Assembly: GCA_024689425.1 (NCBI GenBank)
Contig: JAILDN010000075.1
Coordinates: 1-35,072, forward strand
DNA from: Methanobrevibacter sp.
GTDB taxonomy: Archaea; Methanobacteriota; Methanobacteria; Methanobacteriales; Methanobacteriaceae
Reading direction: 5' to 3'
DNA length: 35,072 nt
The translations under genes were made by a program, and so were the position numbers. The notes beneath the pieces are model-generated. The model did no database searches and had not been told where the DNA came from. It was given only the letters and a program-made list of their open reading frames with translations. Each line of letters starts with the position of its first letter. The stretch's first letter is position 1. Positions 1 to 8,532 of this stretch are shown piece after piece.

Positions 1-220
1 ATTCCACATCGAAATCGATGACTTCACCATTATCCTTAACTATTTTTGCAATTGTATCTTCTGCATCTTTTAATTTATCATCACAAGCTTTAACTAAATC
101 CATAGCTTTTTTAAATTCTTCAATTGCATCATCCAGTGGAACATCACCTTTTTCTAGTTTTTCAACGATTTCTTCCAATTCTTTTAAATTTTCTTCGAAA
201 CTTACATTTTCTTCTACCAT
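1..220 (-). CDS. xseB: Exodeoxyribonuclease VII small subunit, partial
   Basis: Reading the minus strand from ATG at 220 gives an uninterrupted frame that runs off the left edge, so the C-terminus is missing. The protein begins MVEENVSFEENLKELEEIVE and continues with LEKGDVPLDDAIEEFKKAM, the SFEE..L..LE.IV..LE.G..PL..A...F..G-like helical signature of XseB. XseB subunits pack on XseA to form exonuclease VII, which degrades single-stranded DNA. The ATG follows directly on the xseA stop codon (221-223), and the xseA end carries GGGTGAT as the ribosome binding site, so the two are translationally coupled. About 73 residues are visible, close to the usual full length of this small subunit. Assignment is secure from motif plus neighbour. 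Confidence 0.9.
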   Translation of the reverse strand, partial: MVEENVSFEENLKELEEIVEKLEKGDVPLDDAIEEFKKAMDLVKACDDKLKDAEDTIAKIVKDNGEVIDFDVE

Positions 221-1471
221 TTAAATCACCCTAGTATTAACGTTACCATCATCAAATTCAACTTCCAATTCATCCCCACTTTTTACATCTTTGGAACTGG
301 AAATGACCTTTCCATTCCATTTAGCCAAAGCATAACCTCTTTTTAATGTATTTAATGGATTTAAAACATCCAATTTAGAAATTTGTAATAGATAATTCTC
401 TTTTTGGTTGTTAAGAATTGCTTCAGGGTTTTTAAAAATATTGGAATTCTTAACTATGTCCAATTTGGATTTATTAACGAGAATTATTGATTTAGAGGAA
501 TGCTCTAATCGGTTACATACATTATCCAATAACATTTCTTTAGGAGCATAAATTTCACGAGGATTAATAAATAATTTTTTTGAGACAATATAATCCAATT
601 TGGATTTATTTTCATCAAATCTCTTATTAACTGCCAGATTTATTCTTGTTTCCAATTGTTTTAAGGCATTTTTGATTTCGCCATAAGGTGGAACTGCAAT
701 TTCAGCAGCAGCAGTCGGTGTTGGAGCCCTTAAATCAGCCACCAAATCCGAAATGGTAAAATCAATTTCATGGCCAACCGCACTGATTACAGGTGTTGTG
801 CACTCATAAATTGCTCTTGCAACAATCTCTTCATTAAAAGACCATAAATCTTCAATGCTTCCTCCACCCCTCCCTACAATTAATGTATCTAAATTATAAT
901 TTTCACTTCTTTTAATCTGATAAACAATGTTTTCAGCTGCTTTTTCACCCTGCACCAATGAAGGAAACAGTATTACTTCACATAACGGCCAGCGTCTTTT
1001 AATAGTCGTTATGATATCACGAATGGCAGCACCATTCGCTGCAGTAACTACACCAATCCTATTTGGAAAATTAGGTATTCTCTTTTTATGAGATTCATCA
1101 AATAACCCTTCTTTATTGAGTTTTTCCTTTAATTCTTCAAAACGCCTGTGTAAATCACCAATACCGTCCTTAGAAATCTCACTAACATATAATTGATAAG
1201 TACCATAGTTTTTATAAACTTCAATTTTTCCTTCAATAAGTACGTTCATACCGTCTTTGGGCTTGAACTTAAGTTTATATTTAGCACCGAACATTACACC
1301 CCTAATTTGACTTTCATCATCTTTTAAAGTGAAATATAAGTGGCCGCTTCGATACAACTTTACATTTGATAGTTCTCCTTTAATAAAAATGTGTTTTAAG
1401 TTAGAATCACTACCAATAAGCTCACCAATATAGTCAGTGACTTTAGATACAGTGATATACTCCTCAACCAT
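221..1471 (-). CDS. xseA: Exodeoxyribonuclease VII large subunit
   Basis: 416 residues. Residues 1-100 look like the N-terminal OB-fold (ITVSKVTDYIGELI, RSGHLYFTLKD). The catalytic part shows GVVTAANGAAIRDI (about 140-153), VGRGGGSIEDLWSFNEE (about 199-215) and PVISAVGHEIDFTISDLVAD with LRAPTPTAAAE (about 227-257), all hallmarks of XseA. The end has the LKRGYALA...G motif typical of the family. With XseB it forms the metal-independent single-strand exonuclease VII of bacteria, used in mismatch and crosslink repair. The ATG at 1471 is preceded by AAGGTGAT, a good archaeal ribosome binding site. The length is slightly shorter than E. coli XseA. The family is mainly bacterial, so presence in an archaeon suggests ancient transfer (inference); base composition looks like the neighbours. 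Confidence 0.95.
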   Translation of the reverse strand: MVEEYITVSKVTDYIGELIGSDSNLKHIFIKGELSNVKLYRSGHLYFTLKDDESQIRGVMFGAKYKLKFKPKDGMNVLIEGKIEVYKNYGTYQLYVSEISKDGIGDLHRRFEELKEKLNKEGLFDESHKKRIPNFPNRIGVVTAANGAAIRDIITTIKRRWPLCEVILFPSLVQGEKAAENIVYQIKRSENYNLDTLIVGRGGGSIEDLWSFNEEIVARAIYECTTPVISAVGHEIDFTISDLVADLRAPTPTAAAEIAVPPYGEIKNALKQLETRINLAVNKRFDENKSKLDYIVSKKLFINPREIYAPKEMLLDNVCNRLEHSSKSIILVNKSKLDIVKNSNIFKNPEAILNNQKENYLLQISKLDVLNPLNTLKRGYALAKWNGKVISSSKDVKSGDELEVEFDDGNVNTRVI

Positions 1472-1530
1472 AAAATATCACCTTAGTTATTATTTTGATA
1501 ATAACAGGTAAATAATCTTTTGAAAAAAAT

Positions 1531-1540
1531 TTAAATATAT
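1531..1540 (+). promoter_or_regulatory. TATA box of the 1561 gene, leaderless layout
   Basis: TTAAATATAT preceded by an A-rich BRE-like stretch (GAAAAAAAT). Its centre lies about 26 bases before the ATG at 1561, the normal archaeal TATA-to-start distance, and there is no clear ribosome binding site, so the transcript is probably leaderless. Confidence 0.55.
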
Positions 1541-1560
1541 CACAGTAATTAAATGATAAT

Positions 1561-2211
1561 ATGGTAGATGAAGATTTGAAACTTGAAACAAAATGCTATG
1601 ATGCTAATGAATATGGATACTTATATGGCCTTAACAAAAAGATTCCAGATGAAGAATTTAAGAAAGTAAAACCATATATGAGAGACTTTAGAAGAAAGGA
1701 TTTCGTGGATGGAATAGTTAAAGTAACTGGAAGACCTGAAGGATACAGATGTCTTGAAAAAGATGTTGCAAAAGTAGAAAAAATTCTTGGAATTGAAAAT
1801 ACATTAGAAAAAAGACAAAACAAAATCAAAGAAGCATTTAAAGACCCGATTAAAAAAGCAAATCTTAAAGACAAAGCTTATGAATGGCTCAATACATTAT
1901 ACAAAAATGGCGGAACTAGACCAAAACAAAATTTAAGCAGATTAGCAATTCATTCTACTAAAATATACGACCCAGAAGATAGCTTTAAAAATGGTGCTGA
2001 AAAAGGAGAAGGAGTCTTATTTATCTACACCCCACACGGAATGTGGTATATTATAAATAATTGTGGTGAAAATAGCGATTTGTCCTTAAACAATGTTGAA
2101 ACAGACAAAGGCGGAGCTATCGGATATAGATTAATGTATGAAGATACTCTAGATAGATTAATAAGAATTTACACTGAAGAAAATGAATATAGTGGTGAAA
2201 AATTATATTAA
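1561..2211 (+). CDS. Hypothetical protein, 216 residues
   Basis: Not recognised. The frame is open for 216 codons with codon use like its neighbours, and a TATA box sits at the right distance for a leaderless transcript starting at this ATG. The protein is soluble-looking: lysine- and glutamate-rich, with no signal peptide or membrane segment. The first half has charged helical stretches (DEEFKKVKPYMRDFRRKDF, then LEKRQNKIKEAFKDPIKKA). The second half is richer in aromatic and glycine residues (GEGVLFIYTPHGMWYIINN, then GGAIGYRLMYEDTLDRLIRIY), suggesting a small folded beta-containing domain. No catalytic motif or cysteine cluster is visible. It converges on nifB, with 12 bases between the stop codons. 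It is alone in orientation between the xseAB and mmp/nifB blocks, so context gives little hint of function. Confidence 0.7.
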   Translation: MVDEDLKLETKCYDANEYGYLYGLNKKIPDEEFKKVKPYMRDFRRKDFVDGIVKVTGRPEGYRCLEKDVAKVEKILGIENTLEKRQNKIKEAFKDPIKKANLKDKAYEWLNTLYKNGGTRPKQNLSRLAIHSTKIYDPEDSFKNGAEKGEGVLFIYTPHGMWYIINNCGENSDLSLNNVETDKGGAIGYRLMYEDTLDRLIRIYTEENEYSGEKLY

Positions 2212-2223
2212 AAAAAAAGAAAT

Positions 2224-3090
2224 TTAGTAATGACTTTGTGGAGTCATTCCTAAATGATGATCTTCGCTCTTTTTACCTGGAATTCCAAAAGCATCCGCCC
2301 TGCATTGGGTACATGCTCTAAATACAGGTATTATCTCTTCAACTTCATCACGAACCTTTTCCATCATTGAACAGTCCGGACGAGGATAATGTTTCAATTT
2401 ACCTAATGGTATCAATGGTAAAACATTCATTAAAGCGGCTCCTCGTTTTTTGACTTCTTTTGCAATTTCAACAATGTGTTCGTCGTTTAATCCTGGAATT
2501 AAAACTGAATTTACTTTAACAACTATTCCATTAGCCGCTGCCTTTTCAACACCGTCTAATTGGTTTTTGATTAATATTTCAACAGCCTCATAATCTTTGT
2601 AAACTTTTCCTTCATATTTAATGAATGAATAAATATCTACTGCGATATCAGGATCAATTGCATTGATGGTCACAGTAACAGAGTTTACACCAAGTTCTGC
2701 AAGCCTATCAGCATATTTTGGAAGCAGTAATCCATTTGTACTCATACATTTAATTAAGTCCGGATGTTTATCAGCCATTTTTTCAAAGAATTCAAATGTT
2801 TCTTCATTAGCAAGAGAATCTCCAGGACCTGCTACTCCAACAACGGAAATTGGACCGTCTGCAGTAACATCATCTATATGAGCAATCGCATCGTCAGGTT
2901 TCATAATACAGCTAGTAACCCCCGGCCTATCTTCTTCATTGTTTATATCTCTTGTACAGAAGTTACAGAAGATATTACATTTTGGTGCGATAGGGACATG
3001 AGCTCTACCTACTTTATCATGCATTTTTTCATTAAAGCAAGGGTGTGCTCTAGTTATATGTGCAAATCTTGAACCTTTATGCTCATTCAT
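2224..3090 (-). CDS. nifB: NifB-type radical SAM FeMo-cofactor biosynthesis protein
   Basis: 288 residues from ATG 3090; a GTG nine bases upstream is possible, but GAGAGTGGT fits as a ribosome binding site for the ATG. NifB fuses two [4Fe-4S] clusters with carbide insertion into the 8Fe precursor (NifB-co) of nitrogenase cofactors. Visible features: HPCFNEKMHDKVGRAHVPIA (about 16-35), the radical SAM triad C38-C42-C45 in CNIFCNFC, ERPGVTSC-like RPGVTSC (C61), and the C-terminal CTQCRADAFGIPG. The length matches the short archaeal NifB without the NifX-like C-terminal domain. It is downstream of mmp17 with about 60 bases between and its own TATA box. No nifH, nifD, nifK, nifE or nifN is in the window, so the product may serve another enzyme. 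Family certain; role here open. Confidence 0.95.
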   Translation of the reverse strand: MNEHKGSRFAHITRAHPCFNEKMHDKVGRAHVPIAPKCNIFCNFCTRDINNEEDRPGVTSCIMKPDDAIAHIDDVTADGPISVVGVAGPGDSLANEETFEFFEKMADKHPDLIKCMSTNGLLLPKYADRLAELGVNSVTVTINAIDPDIAVDIYSFIKYEGKVYKDYEAVEILIKNQLDGVEKAAANGIVVKVNSVLIPGLNDEHIVEIAKEVKKRGAALMNVLPLIPLGKLKHYPRPDCSMMEKVRDEVEEIIPVFRACTQCRADAFGIPGKKSEDHHLGMTPQSHY

Positions 3091-3135
3091 AATAACCACT
3101 CTCTCTTTTTAATTTATAGTTATTTTATAACAAGT

Positions 3136-3146
3136 GTTATATATAC
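3136..3146 (-). promoter_or_regulatory. TATA box upstream of nifB
   Basis: On the minus strand AAAAGTATATATAAC lies between the mmp17 stop and nifB. The predicted start of transcription is near 3115, giving a leader of roughly 25 bases that holds the GAGAGTGG ribosome binding site. nifB can therefore be transcribed on its own as well as by read-through from the mmp cluster. Confidence 0.5.
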
Positions 3147-3150
3147 TTTT

Positions 3151-3714
3151 CTACATTCCATTATCTAATTCAGCTATATACTCATTAGCTTTTTCAATCC
3201 AAGAATCATAAATTAACTCATCAGTAGCTACAACAGCAACAATATCCTTAGTAGACATATCCTTAATTATCTTAAATCCTTCCGGCAAAATTCTGAATAT
3301 TGCATCGTAAATCCTTCTTTGAAGATTAGAATGAGGGTCATCAATAATCAAAGTTTCTAAATTCATTTGATTGCCCACCAATTCAATATTATATCTGGTT
3401 GGTTGATATATTTCATCTCTTGAATACATTCTCCATAATCTTTTTAAAATATTAGGAAGATAATTCTCATCTTCAATTAAAATACGAGTGACATCATCTG
3501 CCTTATCGTAATTAAAGCTAGCAACATCCTTAAATTGAACAGTGTTAGAAGTTTTTTTCATTTTAATAGCTAATATAAATACAGGATCATCAGGATTTAC
3601 AAAAGCTTTTAAATCATCAACAGAAGTACCTAACACTAAATCCTGAAAGATTTGTTTAATGATGATTTCATAAACCTCTGCACCTTTCTCATCATAGCAT
3701 TCAACTAACATCAA
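3151..3714 (-). CDS. mmp17: Methanogenesis marker protein 17
   Basis: 187 residues, beginning LVECYDEKGAEVYEIIIKQIFQDLVLG after the initiator. Recognised as the methanogenesis marker 17 family from its length, its overall sequence and its place at the end of the mmp3-6-5-15-17 run. Mmp17 has been reported as a component of the ATP-dependent methyl-coenzyme M reductase activation complex together with McrC, Mmp3, Mmp7 and the A2 ATPase (established knowledge, from memory). It is a soluble cytoplasmic protein with no cysteine cluster apart from one near the N-terminus; a region around LIIDDPHSNLQRRIYDAIFRILPEGFKII is rich in conserved-looking hydrophobics. Eleven bases separate it from mmp15, consistent with one operon. 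Two methionines open the frame; the second could also be the start. Confidence 0.85.
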   Translation of the reverse strand: MMLVECYDEKGAEVYEIIIKQIFQDLVLGTSVDDLKAFVNPDDPVFILAIKMKKTSNTVQFKDVASFNYDKADDVTRILIEDENYLPNILKRLWRMYSRDEIYQPTRYNIELVGNQMNLETLIIDDPHSNLQRRIYDAIFRILPEGFKIIKDMSTKDIVAVVATDELIYDSWIEKANEYIAELDNGM

Positions 3715-3725
3715 ACCAACTCTTC

Positions 3726-4967
3726 TTATTTGTTATCTTGTCTGTGTCCCATTCCTGATACAAGAAGAGCTGCACCAACAGCACCAATATGTTGAGAGTA
3801 TTCAGGAACGATAACTTCAATTCCACCTAAAGTTTCACTTACAGCTTCAACAAGACCTGAAATTAAACTAGTTCCTCCTACTTGTATCAATGGTTCACGA
3901 ATATCAATTTCCTGAAGTTGTTGTTCGTAAACTTGTTCAGAAACAGAGTGACATGCAGCCGCAGCCACATCAGCTTTAGATCCGCCTGCTGCAAGAGTAG
4001 TAACAAGGTCTTGAATACCAAATACAATACAGTATGAATTCAACATTGCTCTTCTCCAGTCACCTTGAACAGCTAAAGGACCAAGTTCAGTAATATCGAC
4101 ATCCAACCTGCGAGAAGTCATATCTAAAAATCTTCCAGACGCACCAGCACAGATACCACCCATAGTAAAGTTATCAGGAATACCATTATTAACAGTAATT
4201 ACCTTGTTATCCATACCACCAATATCTAATACAGTAGCTTCACCTTTTTGGCAGTCCGCCAAGTATACTGCACCTTTTGCATTAACAGACAATTCTTCCT
4301 GAATAAGTTCGGCTTTAAATTCTTCACCCATTGTGAACCTACCATAACCTGTAGTTCCAATACCGTCAACATCATCCCAACCATAATCAGTTTGAGAGAA
4401 TGCTTCAGCGGCCGCTGTTTTTGCAGATTCAATAATGTCTTTAGTAGAAGTCCAACCAGTTCCAATAACTTCGTTGTTTTCCATTAAAACAGCTTTTGTA
4501 GTTGTTGAACCTGAGTCTAAACCAAGAGTAAGACCTTCTTGTTTTTCACGAGCAAGAATGCTTCTACGAGTTACAGTAGTAGCTAATGCTTCCATACGGA
4601 TGAATAATTCATCAGCTTTTGTTCTTTCTGTAAATGAATAAGTAACAACAGGAATACGAGTATTATTCTGAATAAAACGTCTTACTTCATTTCTTACAAG
4701 TGCTGCTTCAGCACATCTAAAACAAGTAGCAATAAATACTGCATCAGGATTTGACCTACCTTCAACAATAGCCATCGCTCTTGCAATCATTAATTTTAAA
4801 CTTGAACTTTGAGCAGAAAACCCAAATTTCTCATAAGATTCGTCAATATAATCTAAATCAATTTCTGGAAGAATAATTTCTGCACCAAATTTATTAGCTG
4901 CTTTTTCAATTTCCTTTTGAATTCCACTATATTCAGTTCCACATGAAACTAAAGCAATTTTAACCAT
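3726..4967 (-). CDS. mmp15: Methanogenesis marker protein 15, HgdC/BadF-type ATPase
   Basis: 413 residues from ATG 4967, chosen because GAGGAGG sits 8-9 bases upstream; a longer frame from 4997 would start inside mmp5. Residues 1-135 form a separate N-terminal domain with C9, C82 and C85 (TCFRCAEA). From about 146 it is an acetate/sugar kinase-fold ATPase: [13 protein letters not shown] (phosphate 1), [12 protein letters not shown] (247-257, phosphate 2) and [10 protein letters not shown] (adenosine). C273 ([13 protein letters not shown]) and C313 (SYCIVFG) match the two cysteines that bridge a [4Fe-4S] cluster between subunits of HgdC-type dehydratase activators. By family analogy it could be an ATP-driven electron donor. 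It lies in the mmp3-6-5-15-17 operon. Exact role is not known to me. Confidence 0.9.
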   Translation of the reverse strand: MVKIALVSCGTEYSGIQKEIEKAANKFGAEIILPEIDLDYIDESYEKFGFSAQSSSLKLMIARAMAIVEGRSNPDAVFIATCFRCAEAALVRNEVRRFIQNNTRIPVVTYSFTERTKADELFIRMEALATTVTRRSILAREKQEGLTLGLDSGSTTTKAVLMENNEVIGTGWTSTKDIIESAKTAAAEAFSQTDYGWDDVDGIGTTGYGRFTMGEEFKAELIQEELSVNAKGAVYLADCQKGEATVLDIGGMDNKVITVNNGIPDNFTMGGICAGASGRFLDMTSRRLDVDITELGPLAVQGDWRRAMLNSYCIVFGIQDLVTTLAAGGSKADVAAAACHSVSEQVYEQQLQEIDIREPLIQVGGTSLISGLVEAVSETLGGIEVIVPEYSQHIGAVGAALLVSGMGHRQDNK

Positions 4968-4971
4968 ATTA

Positions 4972-5427
4972 TTATTCCTCCTCAGTAGCTTCTTCAAGTG
5001 AATCTACAAATTCATTTATTTTATTTACCATGACATATGTTTCATCTTGATTATCCGGATATTTAAGTTCTAAAACTGGAATACCCTTATTTCTAAGCAA
5101 GAAGATAGATAATTCATTAGTTCTTGCACAACCAATACATCCAAAACCATAAGGAGCACCATCAACAACAATAGCTGCTTCTGCTTCGTCTATTAACGGC
5201 CCAATAATTGACATTCTTCCACGAACCCCTGAAGGAACCTCAATAGCCGCATATTTAAGTCCTTTAATTGGGTCTTCTTCAGTGATATTCATTGGTGGAG
5301 AATCAATTTCTGGATCTTTGATTTTTTCCCTAATCTGTTTTTGAAGAACTAAAGGAGTGTGACCTTTTCTTTCAAGTAAATCTGCCAAAATTAATGAGTT
5401 TGGAGGATAAATAGCTATTTTAACCAT
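4972..5427 (-). CDS. mmp5: Methanogenesis marker protein 5
   Basis: 151 residues from ATG 5427. A GTG three codons upstream overlaps the ribosome binding site AGGTGA, so the ATG is preferred. The sequence [20 protein letters not shown] at the N-terminus and [20 protein letters not shown] in the middle, with a CxxC pair, fit the methanogenesis marker 5 family. The CxxC suggests metal or cluster binding (inference). The stop codon lies four bases before the mmp15 ATG and the mmp15 ribosome binding site is inside the mmp5 end, so translation is coupled. Function is unknown; occurrence is limited to methanogens and relatives that carry methyl-coenzyme M reductase. Confidence 0.85.
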   Translation of the reverse strand: MVKIAIYPPNSLILADLLERKGHTPLVLQKQIREKIKDPEIDSPPMNITEEDPIKGLKYAAIEVPSGVRGRMSIIGPLIDEAEAAIVVDGAPYGFGCIGCARTNELSIFLLRNKGIPVLELKYPDNQDETYVMVNKINEFVDSLEEATEEE

Positions 5428-5444
5428 ATTTTTCACCTATTTTT

Positions 5445-5909
5445 TTATTTTTCTAAACATTCATCCATAATTTTTTTGAATTCATCAACTTTAATTGGTT
5501 TTTTCTCTTCTACTGTTACTTCTTTAGGATTTTCTAAAGCTTCAGCAACATAACCAAGTATTGTGTACTCTTTTTCCATTTGATGGAATCCTTCCCTAGG
5601 CCCAAATCTATGACCCCTACATCTCCTTGGGTCACCTGGAGCAAAACCTCTTTCTTTAGTGAATATATGTGCAGGATCGAGTTTTCTAATCTCCTTAATA
5701 GCTTTGTAAACATCTTCCTTTTTTCCACTAATCATAGAACCATAACAAGTATTTTTAATTGTTAAAGGAAGACCAAGCATATGGAATTCACCTACAATCT
5801 CGCTTTCACTTACACGAGCTCCCGGTCCAAGAATAATCATGCGAGTAATTACATCCGGATCCCAATCTTCACTACTCATCTTTACTTTAGGACATAGATT
5901 CTCTGACAT
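5445..5909 (-). CDS. mmp6: Methanogenesis marker protein 6
   Basis: 154 residues. The core [20 protein letters not shown]...[16 protein letters not shown] and [22 protein letters not shown] are recognised as methanogenesis marker 6. The ATG at 5909 lies inside the last codons of mmp3, an overlap of 23 bases, with GGAG nine bases upstream; an internal methionine at 5879 would remove the overlap but has a weaker binding site. It is rich in arginine and histidine near residues 95-110. It is co-transcribed with mmp3 and mmp5. No enzymatic activity is established that I know of; association with methyl-coenzyme M reductase biology comes from phylogenetic distribution and operon context. Confidence 0.85.
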   Translation of the reverse strand: MSENLCPKVKMSSEDWDPDVITRMIILGPGARVSESEIVGEFHMLGLPLTIKNTCYGSMISGKKEDVYKAIKEIRKLDPAHIFTKERGFAPGDPRRCRGHRFGPREGFHQMEKEYTILGYVAEALENPKEVTVEEKKPIKVDEFKKIMDECLEK

Positions 5910-7428
5910 ATATTACAACTCCTTCTTTCATATCTTCGTAACCATTTGTATCTGAAACTATTTTACCAATAATATTTGTTGCTTTAAATGACTCGGCAGT
6001 TGGTCCAAATTCATGATGGGGTTCATATCTCACACCAATTAACCCGGCATTTTTTGCAGACATATTAGTAATACCAATTTCACACGCTTCTACAACATCA
6101 GTTGGGTTGTTTTCAGGTACAAGCCCTTTAGCAAGTTTTTTATCGCCTTCAAAAATAGTGATATGCATACCTGGCACTCCAAAATGAACTTTAATTTTAC
6201 CAACAGGATTTTCCAAAAGACCAGAAATAAATTTGAAATATTTAACTGACCTTGGTGCATTATCAACAAATTTGATTTCACACATTTCTTTAGGATTAAT
6301 GGCTTTTGTTACAACTTTTCCTTCTTTTAAAATATCAATAGTATGTATAGGAGACTGCTCAACAATTAATCCTTCATCATCAGTTACCCCTTCACGAACA
6401 TGCTCAACACCAGCTTCTGCCAATATCTTTTCGGCTTCTCCTTGGGAATGATTGAGTAAAAGCAATCTTTGTTGCTCAGATTTAACTGTTATGAAATCAT
6501 CCTTTTTAGCAATATCAATAATTTCCATTCCGGCAGTAATTTTTCCAACAGTAGTGTGATTTGGAGTTAAAACCCTATTTTCACGATAAACATACATTCT
6601 ACCTACGCCACTACCAGCATTTCTAATAGTAATGGTTCCTCTTACTCTCTGAGTAGTACTTTCTTTAGGTTTATCAATACCCTCTAATTCATAAAATCCT
6701 AAGAATGAATTTGAGTCAAAATTAACCTTTATTCTACTATCTTTAATTATTGAAAACAAGTGTTCAACACAGACAGGTGATGCATCATCAATTTCAAATG
6801 ATATGTAAGTATATAATTCATTACCTTCTTCTAGAACAGTGCTTAAATCTGAAATAGAAGCACTATCGGTTGTTGTACTTCTTTCAACGATTGGTTCAAT
6901 AGAAGTTACCACATCATCATCAGTTAATTTCGCTAAAGTCTTTTTACCACCAATTACGTGTGCAAAAATACCTTTATTGTATGGGGGTACACTGTACACA
7001 TTAGTGGTATTCTCTTTAAGGAGAATCAAGTGCGTTGACTCATTACTAAAACTAGATAAACTTAAAACAACATCCCCCTCATAATACTTGAATTCATCAG
7101 AGGTTGGTTCTAAATCCGTAACAATTGGCCCTATAGCGACTTCTGTGGAAGTAGACCATCTGATAGACAAATCAGCAAATTCCTCATATTGATTTTTCCA
7201 AACATCAACAATCGGTTGTGCCTCTTCATCTTCTGCTAATTCGATAATTATAGAACCTTTAGTTGTTTTTATTTTATATTTAGTAATATTCTTTTCCAGT
7301 TCCTTTTTACCTTTAATTAGACAAATAATACTACCAGGAGTATATGGGGCATTAGTTTCATCAATTACGTCTTGAATTGAAGAGCCTTCTGCCACATCAA
7401 TCTCTTTGCCATTAACTTTAATTAACAT
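5887..7428 (-). CDS. mmp3: Methanogenesis marker protein 3 (cyclophilin-like, UPF0288)
   Basis: 513 residues from ATG 7428, with GGGAGA six bases upstream; a TTG at 7440 is the only longer option. It begins [20 protein letters not shown], a small beta-grasp-like start, and continues through long beta-rich segments. [35 protein letters not shown] and [28 protein letters not shown] fit the UPF0288/Mmp3 family, annotated in places as peptidyl-prolyl isomerase-like. Mmp3 is reported in the methyl-coenzyme M reductase activation complex (from memory). It is the first gene of the minus-strand mmp cluster and has a TATA box about 45 bases upstream. No cysteine cluster is evident. Strong assignment from sequence and operon. 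Confidence 0.9.
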   Translation of the reverse strand: MLIKVNGKEIDVAEGSSIQDVIDETNAPYTPGSIICLIKGKKELEKNITKYKIKTTKGSIIIELAEDEEAQPIVDVWKNQYEEFADLSIRWSTSTEVAIGPIVTDLEPTSDEFKYYEGDVVLSLSSFSNESTHLILLKENTTNVYSVPPYNKGIFAHVIGGKKTLAKLTDDDVVTSIEPIVERSTTTDSASISDLSTVLEEGNELYTYISFEIDDASPVCVEHLFSIIKDSRIKVNFDSNSFLGFYELEGIDKPKESTTQRVRGTITIRNAGSGVGRMYVYRENRVLTPNHTTVGKITAGMEIIDIAKKDDFITVKSEQQRLLLLNHSQGEAEKILAEAGVEHVREGVTDDEGLIVEQSPIHTIDILKEGKVVTKAINPKEMCEIKFVDNAPRSVKYFKFISGLLENPVGKIKVHFGVPGMHITIFEGDKKLAKGLVPENNPTDVVEACEIGITNMSAKNAGLIGVRYEPHHEFGPTAESFKATNIIGKIVSDTNGYEDMKEGVVIYVRESMS

Positions 7429-7470
7429 ACAATCTCCCAATATATTGTTTAATATGATAACTATATTCTT

Positions 7471-7479
7471 TAATATAAA
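7471..7479 (-). promoter_or_regulatory. TATA box of the mmp3-mmp17 operon
   Basis: On the minus strand TTTTTATATTAAAG gives a TATA element centred near 7475. The expected transcript start is about 7449, leaving a leader of about 20 bases with the GGGAGA ribosome binding site of mmp3. It is the only clear promoter upstream of the five mmp genes. Confidence 0.5.
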
Positions 7480-7544
7480 AATAGTTATTCATTTGAATAT
7501 GAAAAAGAGAAAAAAATAGAAAGTGGCTTGAATTAACCACTAAA

Positions 7545-8528
7545 TTATAACTTAAAAACAGGGTTTTTTTCTTGATTAAAAACTTCAACCCTTTTATCTT
7601 CGTAAGTTAAGTATAATGAATTAGTGTTGGTTACCTCCCCAACAACATTAGATTCAATAGAATATTTAGCCAAATATTCTTTAATAAACTCACATTTATC
7701 ATCTGAAGCAGTAAATACAAATCCGGAACCAGGATATGATTTTAACCAATCATTCCAAGGCATATTTTCATTGATAGGGATGTCTAAAAGATTAACCTCA
7801 GCACCTTTACCTGAAGTTTCTAAAAGCATTTCCAAAGTTCCGAGAATTCCAGGATTTGAAATATCCTTCCCCGATTTAATATAATCATGCTCCGCCAAAT
7901 ACTGAACAGCAGTAATTTGATCTTGAACTAATTGCGCATCCTTATCATATGTGGTGTCCCAATTAAGACTAAACATCTCATGAGGTTTTCCGTCCAAATC
8001 AATGGCTACGATAATCTTATCTCCAACTTCGGCACCGAAACTGGTAATTAATTTATCCTTTTGTGCAATCCCAACAATTGCTACACCTAAAGAGTCACAA
8101 TCGGCATCCGGATGCAAGTGTCCTCCAACCATCGGAACACCAAATTTTAAACATCCGTCTTTTATTCCAGTTAATAACTCTTCATAAATCTCATCATTGT
8201 TAATAGACATTATATTAACCATAGCCAAAGGTTTTCCGCCCATTGCAGCAATATCATTAACATTGACTAAAACAGAACAATAACCTGCCCAATATGGATT
8301 TACATTCATTATTTGACCCCATATTCCATCGGCAGCTACTAAAATAACTTGATTATTACCAATATCAACAGCTGATGCATCATCACCAATATCAATGACC
8401 ACATCGCCTGAAACATTATATGATTCACTTAAAAGGTTTATTACATTATCGATAGAGCTTTTACGTGAAACACCTTCAAACTCTTGTATTTCATGCACAA
8501 GATTTTCAAAATCTAAAATAAAACACAC
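7545..8528 (-). CDS. mmp2: Methanogenesis marker protein 2 (AIR synthase-related)
   Basis: 327 residues with the AIR synthase/HypE/ThiL fold. VVIDIGDDASAVDIG and ILVAADGIWG (about 42-70) resemble the ATP-binding N-terminal domain, followed by VNVNDIAAMGGKPLAMVNIMS (about 88-108) and GVPMVGGHLHPDAD (about 130-143). It lacks the C-terminal cysteine of HypE. The length and N-terminal EFEGVSRKSSI fit methanogenesis marker 2. Start is uncertain: the GTG at 8528 overlaps the best ribosome binding site (AAGGAAGTG), and no ATG lies nearby downstream. The upstream DUF2117-like gene ends four bases before, so coupling is likely. By fold it should bind ATP and activate a phosphate or carboxylate substrate; the true substrate is unknown. 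Confidence 0.85.
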   Translation of the reverse strand: MCFILDFENLVHEIQEFEGVSRKSSIDNVINLLSESYNVSGDVVIDIGDDASAVDIGNNQVILVAADGIWGQIMNVNPYWAGYCSVLVNVNDIAAMGGKPLAMVNIMSINNDEIYEELLTGIKDGCLKFGVPMVGGHLHPDADCDSLGVAIVGIAQKDKLITSFGAEVGDKIIVAIDLDGKPHEMFSLNWDTTYDKDAQLVQDQITAVQYLAEHDYIKSGKDISNPGILGTLEMLLETSGKGAEVNLLDIPINENMPWNDWLKSYPGSGFVFTASDDKCEFIKEYLAKYSIESNVVGEVTNTNSLYLTYEDKRVEVFNQEKNPVFKL

Positions 8529-8532
8529 TTCC

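Noticed and set aside
2224-3090. A nitrogen-fixation operon
   Set aside because: Only nifB is present. No nifH, D, K, E or N is in the window, and the neighbours are methanogenesis marker genes.
5887-5909. Frameshift at the mmp3-mmp6 overlap
   Set aside because: Both proteins have intact family sequences up to the overlap, and mmp6 has its own ribosome binding site; a 23-base overlap is ordinary in this dense operon.
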